From Homarus americanus (Eukaryota > Arthropoda > Malacostraca > Decapoda > Nephropidae): DNA of 64,000 nucleotides. The stretch lies in contig NW_024726235.1 in the NCBI RefSeq assembly GCF_018991925.1, positions 3,654,135 to 3,718,134 of the forward strand, read 5' to 3'. This document shows positions 48,500-64,000 of the stretch, one piece after another. The notes beneath the pieces were generated by a model. It saw only the letters and a program-made list of their open reading frames with translations. It was not told the origin of the DNA and ran no database searches. A program made the translations under genes and the position numbers. Position 1 is the stretch's first letter; each line of letters opens with the position of its first letter.

Positions 48500-51400
48500 A
48501 TTCACACAAATATCATAAGGAATATATGTAATACAGTAACACAAGTTAGCAACACATTCAACAAAGGGAATTGGTCTTGAATTGTTACAAATGAGGTATG
48601 TTTTTACTTACTTGCAAATCCCTTCTGAGTAAATTGGGTTGATTAGGTTATTACTCTAGTTTAAGCTACACTTTATTAAAACCAAACAAGTACCGTAAAG
48701 CAAAACCCCTGAAAGGCTTTTCTTGTGGTGATGTAGGGTGGCCAGACACAAGCTCTCTTTTATCTGATGTTATTCCCTCACAATCTCCCACAACAAGGTA
48801 CAATACTCAAGATATCAATTTGGTTTCTTCCTGTCACTACACTCATTCATCCCAATAAAAACAAGTACAGTAGAGATATGTTCAATGTACACTGCTTCCT
48901 GAGTGTCCTCCTCCCCAAACTAGTGTCTTCTGCACCCCTTTATTATGTCTCGCTCGGCTCTTTCCTTCTCCCTTCTACCATCCACTTCTAAATTATAGTA
49001 CTGTATACAGTTGCTTCATCAATTATTAATTTTGAACAATTTCAGTATGTTTATACCGGTGAGCAGACATTTCATCACCAGTCTATTGAATACTGTGTTA
49101 TATTAACTATATTTGGATAATATCTTTACTTTGGAGGTAATGAAATCATGGTTAAGTTAGATTAGACAAGGTTAGGTTAGGTTAGGTTAAGTTATTCTGA
49201 ACCAATGATGAATCATCCTAGAACCATTTATACCACCTTATCCAACCCTGGCCAGCTCATTCCAGTACTCCCTCATGTTCTTGCTGTACCTGTGTCTCAT
49301 ATTACTCTCAAGCATAACATTTCTGCCACACCCAAATCCATTCTTCTTTTTGTATCCTAAGTTCTTGATGCCCATTTGTACAATAATATCAGCATAATTA
49401 TTCTCCTGTACATTCCCATCTTTATTTACTTTACAATACTCTCTCTCTTTATAACTTTTCTCAGATGAATATATTTAATAATGGGACCAATAATGTAAAG
49501 GATTTGATGTTGAAAATAAGTTCAAATATTCAAATTGCCAGATTGTTCTCACTTGTTAAAACTGTAGTGATGTAACTCAACTAGAAAGTTTGAAATGTTC
49601 CTTATAAGACAACTTAACAACTGTTTGCCAGCTAATTCAGCTCTGTATATATAATCCTATACAGTACAGTACTTGTTATTAATAAGTTAGTTGTGGTATG
49701 ACATGTCCCATCACTATCTCAGTCATGATATTTCTGATGCCCACATGCATATACCAAAGTAAACACATGTAATTACATTCACAATAAACAAGTATACATA
49801 AGCAAACACACATCCATATCAACAAATGTACCCACAGACAGACAGACACAGACACACACACATACTCACACTCTCTCTCTCTGGGCTGGTGGAGGCTATT
49901 AAAACTTTTCAGCTGCACATTACATTGCCTTTCAGTCAGCCTTTCACCTCTAAGTATTAAACTCACATTTCTTTCTCATGATCTAAATGAAACATTGTGA
50001 AAATCTTACAATCCTCTCATGCAACTGGTGGATAGCCTATTGTTCTTTGTTTTGTTCCCCAAGCTTCTGATAATAAAAGAAATATTTGTAGGGTAAAAAC
50101 ACATATCTCTGGAAATAATCAACACTGGACAGTATTCACACTACAGTCAATGCATAGACTGAAGTTATTGTTATTCTAGGTTTGTGTCTGCCAATACTTA
50201 ATTATGAACCTTTGCAACACGTGTTATAGGCAAGGTTAGTATGGATAAAAAATTACCATCTAACTCGGCAGGTCACTCAATCACTTAAACTGCATAAGTG
50301 GCAACATTACATGTTATCTGAACTCCATTCAACCATCATCAAGGTTGCTTCAGTAAATCAGTATGGTTGCTCAATCCTCTGGCATTCATCACCACAGTGG
50401 CCCAGGCTTCTACCAATCATTGACAAGCCTACAATCACATATAATAAGGTCATATCACACAGCATTCAGCCATACCCATGTCTTAAATATAGTCCACTTT
50501 TTGTCCCCAGCAACGCAGCCTCCTAAAGAGGGCATGATTATTCCCTTCACTACACCAAGGTTGAGCCAAGACACAAATCGTTCCTTGCTTATCATATTCA
50601 CAACTGGCAAGATATTCTCACAAAACCATAGTTAAAATTATCTACAGCAAACCAGTACACTACTGGAATAGATATGCAAACAATATAAATACTGGATAAT
50701 TTACTGAATTTTTAACATTAGACATAAAACAAAATTCAAACCCAATATCTTAAGGTTTGTAAGTTTCATATTACTTATTAATAAACTTCTACTTGTCTTC
50801 AATCATTTGCTATCAGGAATCTAGTTCTGCATCCAAATTCTGGCAACTCAATTTCTAAGTTTCAATTCCTTAAGATGCTTCGGTTTAATTTGGAAGACTT
50901 GCTAATTTGGTGATATTCAGATTAGTACCTATATTATAACAATAAGAATACAGTATATCATTAATACTATATTCATTATAACTACATTAATATTATACAG
51001 TATTCATTACTGTATTTCTAAAAAAAGTTATGGAAATTAGCCATCAAATACTGTACTTGGTTATACTGTAAACAGAGACTCAAAAATAATGGGCAGTGTT
51101 ATGAAGTAAGCAAAAGTGAGTGAATCAATAGTTAGAAAATAAGTGACTGAAGCATGAAGGCTTATCTTACAGTTGAGGGGAGGAGACAAGTGACCTGAGA
51201 TACTCCAGTACAACACCCCTGATAAATCTGCTCACACTCGGGGCTTCTCCTGCCACAACAGTAGGTTATACAGTCTTGACTGATCCACATGACTAGTGGG
51301 AAAAGTTTCTTCAAAACCTCAGCACAACCAAGTTAATACCCTGAGGTAACAATTTTGACCTGAACCATTCATTAATAAGCATGAGTCACAAGGTTCAATT

Positions 51401-52149
51401 CCTCATAGTTCCTGGTGATTAAGACCCCAACTTACGGAGGAAGGAAAGGCCAGGTCACTCATCTCTTCTCTATGGCTTCTCTTATTATCCAGTAATGACT
51501 GTCTTTTAGACCTGGTCTTTTTAGTGAATTTGACTGCTCATCTCAACAAACTGAACACTATGCTTCAAGAAAAAGATCAGATTGTTAACAATCTTTCTGA
51601 GCCACATCAAAGAATTAAAAATATGCTACATTTATGGGGAAATCAGTTATAAAAAACACTACAGTACATTTAACAGCATTTACTGCATGTATCACCAGCA
51701 AATATGAGGTGATCATTATATATGCAAGTGATATACAGTCGTAGACATGTATATTCATATACACCTTAAAGGTTACTAAGCCCTAATTGGTCTAGTAACA
51801 ATGCTCAACTGCATGTCCAGGTGCACAATAAAGCTCAGCTCCCCCCCCCCCTTCCCGTGCCTCCACATATCTCCCTCATAACTCAGTTTTATATTTCCGT
51901 CGACCTACTCACTGTTTCAGCCATAATGACCATCCGGCAATTGATGGCCAGCAAATCAAAATGATGACGACGACCCCAATGTGTCTAACAGTCCTCTGGC
52001 ATTGCCTCAATCTTAACAAATAATAAATTATTCAGTAACAAGTACATCACCTTAAGCCAAGTAGTACTAAGACTACTAGCTGTCAGTGACTACCGGTGTC
52101 CCCTGCTGTTATAATGATCTGAAACTTATAAATAAATCAAAAGCCTGGC
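48500..52149. other. AT-rich unique DNA, no gene supported
   Basis: A small (GGTTA)n block lies at about 49170-49190. Many TACTGTAC/ACAGTAC words occur throughout. No conserved reading frame recognised. Confidence 0.6.
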
Positions 52150-52742
52150 AATAACAAAAAGACCTAGACTATGTAATAAGAGTGCGGAGGTCATATTGCA
52201 ACTACAGGTATATCTCGCGCTAGTCAGGCCGCATCTTGATTATGTTGTTCAGTTCTAGTGCCCTTATTATGGAATGGATATCAATTCACTGGAGTCGGTG
52301 CAGCGAAGAATGACGAAAATGCTTCCGGGACTTAGAAACCTTCCATATCAAGATAGATTAAAGAAACTAAACTTGCATTCCCTAGAATGACGAACAGTGC
52401 AGGGAGATATGATAGAAGTATTTACGTGGATGAAAGGAATCAATAAAGGAGATATAAAGTTCTTATAATATCCAAGCAGGATAGAACTTGTAGCAACAGA
52501 TTTAAATTGGATAAGTTTAGGTTTAGGAGGGAGATAGGAAGGAACTGGTTCACAAATAGGGTGGTAGACGAGTGGAACAAGCTTAGCAACTTTGTAGTAA
52601 AAGCTGGAATGCTGGAAAGTTTTAAAAGGAGGCTAGATAGACTCATGGATGATAGAGAGTGGTTGTAACTCGAGACAGGAGCTGCCATGCACAGGCCAAC
52701 CAGCCTATTGCAGACTCCTCATGTTCTTATGCTTTTATGTAA
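52150..52742 (+). pseudogene. non-LTR retrotransposon 3' fragment (reverse-transcriptase C-terminal end)
   Basis: Reading through several frameshifts and stops gives fragments of a common LINE C-terminus: LVRPHLDYVVQF, LESVQRRMTKMLPGLRNLPY, GRYDRS (from a RRGDMIEV-type motif), FRFRREIGRNWFTNRVVDEW and NKLSNFVVKAGMLESFKRRL. It ends in a short TTCTTATG-like tail near 52727-52740. It is a decayed copy of the same family as 23767-24132 but extends farther 5'. Confidence 0.85.
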
Positions 52743-52744
52743 AA

Positions 52745-53198
52745 GCTCATCACCTCAGAGGAACTATGTACAATACAGTACTGTACAAGTAATGACTCTT
52801 CACATCAAACAGGAAGTCCTCAGATAAGTGGTTCAGAAGACGATGATTAGAAGTATATCTTGGGTGAAAGCATAGATGGATGGAGACACTACAAATACAG
52901 GGGTATACCTAATTTCACCTGGTCCACTGGTTGGGGGGGAAGAAAACTTCTAAAAAAAATCAATTTATGATTATAAATATTGAAACAATGCTTTTATAAT
53001 AAAATTTTTATTTTTTTGTAGTAATACATTCCATATCAATCATATTAAAATGGATTTCTATTAAATTTTCATTTGCACCATGAATAAAAAACACATACCA
53101 ATAGTGTAACTCGACATGACTCATCTATCAAAAGTTGCAAATGATGCTATCGAATGTTTTTCCAACTTGCTGAATTGATATTTCTAGAAACAGAAGAT
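52745..53198. other. AT-rich unique DNA between retrotransposon and MITE
   Basis: No gene signal; immediately downstream of METTL2 on its strand. Confidence 0.6.
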
Positions 53199-53200
53199 TA

Positions 53201-53521
53201 CACCTTTTCACATATCCGTTGAGACATTGTTACATAACTATTTGACAAATTTCATAACCGAATGACAGAACACATATCGAATGACAATCTAAAATAACTG
53301 TTGGTGGTATGTCATTCTCCAATTGTTACATTCTCAAACTATATGTAGACTGTCGGTTTATTGTTCACGTCTGTCACTTCATAACTTATGTCAATCATTT
53401 CTGTTAGCATGAACGAACAATTATTTTAGATTGTCATTCGATATGTGTTCTGTCTTTAGGTTATGAAATTTGTCAAATACGTAGTTATGTAACAATGTCT
53501 CAACGGATATGTGAAAAGGTG
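53201..53521. mobile_element. mariner-type MITE with long terminal inverted repeats, TA target duplication
   Basis: The left arm starts CACCTTTTCACATATCCG and the right arm ends with its exact complement CGGATATGTGAAAAGGTG. The two arms (about 53201-53303 and 53417-53521) match over roughly 100 bases with few differences. TA dinucleotides at 53199-53200 and 53522-53523 flank the element, as for Tc1/mariner insertion. There is no coding capacity, so it is nonautonomous. It lies about 255 bp beyond the METTL2 stop codon, probably in the 3' UTR or just past it. Confidence 0.85.
53357..53362 (-). promoter_or_regulatory. candidate poly(A) signal AATAAA for METTL2
   Basis: Reading downstream from the METTL2 stop on the minus strand, this is the first AATAAA, about 416 bases past the stop, and I saw no ATTAAA before it. 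It lies inside the 53201-53521 inverted-repeat element. Use as the real signal is inference; non-canonical hexamers could act earlier. Confidence 0.35.
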
Positions 53522-53777
53522 TATTATTGATGCAAAAAGAGAGAGTGAATGACAACCAGTGAGGGGAGAGTCTTTGTTGATCTTGATCCTGGCCACTGTG
53601 TGCTGTAGCAGATAAAGAGTTTTCAGAAGTGAAAACAAAATAAAAACTTATCTATCTGAATGTAACTGTTAGATCAGATGATCCAAAATATCTGTACAAT
53701 GCTTGGGCCTTTTGCATCAAGTAAGTATAATAAAAACAATGTACAAATAGATAAGGTAATGTGCTCTATGAAGGAGA

Positions 53778-63807
<10,030 letters not shown>

Positions 63808-64000
63808 CTGAAAGGAGTGGCGATGGGAGGTGTGTTTTTTTCTTATTTCTATTGCAACAAAACTGAAGGTTTGTTACAAAGATACTGAGGACAATCTATT
63901 CAAATCCTTTCAAAACAAGACAGTAAACATAAATTATAAAATGGTTCAGTGTAGTGACACACTTGCTGAAAAACTACAGCTATTACGGTAGCCATCTCTG

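Noticed and set aside
63808..64000. ATGGCTACC on the minus strand near 63990 as the METTL2 start
   Set aside because: No GT donor in the required phase (one base past a codon) joins this frame to the acceptor at 63808; the true first exon is probably outside the window.

Overview
This is a eukaryotic, almost certainly arthropod and most likely decapod crustacean, chromosomal window. The reasons are a split nuclear gene with canonical GT/AG introns, several decayed non-LTR retrotransposons and short terminal-inverted-repeat DNA transposons, recurring interstitial (TTAGG)n / (CCTAA)n blocks (the arthropod telomere unit), and an extreme load of microsatellites and minisatellites. There is no bacterial-style gene organisation. 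A run of exactly 100 Ns (1070-1169) marks a scaffold join.

Layout. From 1 to about 41 kb the sequence is mainly simple-sequence and tandem-repeat DNA: (GA)n, (AC)n, (AT)n, G-rich and C-rich minisatellites, a 1.5-kb array of a 29-bp satellite (2566-4035) with a second related array near 33.5 kb, and many other arrays with periods of 15-61 bp. Embedded in it are two retrotransposon 3' fragments on the minus strand (10579-11290; 30684-30985), one on the plus strand (23767-24132), a roughly 215-bp dispersed repeat present twice (2016-2230 and 38919-39152), and one coding-looking island of unknown origin (about 7500-7830, minus). From about 41 to 53 kb the sequence is AT-rich and mostly unique, with a decayed reverse transcriptase (47090-47990, minus), a mariner-type inverted-repeat element (48099-48495) and a longer copy of the 23.8-kb retrotransposon (52150-52742).

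The only gene identified with confidence is at the right edge. It is a METTL2/METTL8-family tRNA N3-methylcytidine methyltransferase on the minus strand. Six consecutive coding exons were read from 63807 down to the stop at 53778; the first exon with the start codon was not found and probably lies beyond the window. All five intron junctions keep the reading frame. The introns and 3' flank contain nonautonomous DNA transposons: three pogo/Tigger-like elements with TA duplications and a probable fourth, a hAT-type element with a perfect 8-bp target duplication, and a mariner-type MITE just 3' of the gene. One pogo-like element ends 21 bp from the last 3' splice site, and the MITE carries the first AATAAA downstream of the stop codon.

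No new multi-gene system was found. The observations most worth pursuing are the transposon remodelling of METTL2, its possible mitochondrial leader, two unidentified open coding-like islands (about 7.5-7.8 kb and 62.6-63.0 kb), and the families of related satellites shared between distant points of the window.
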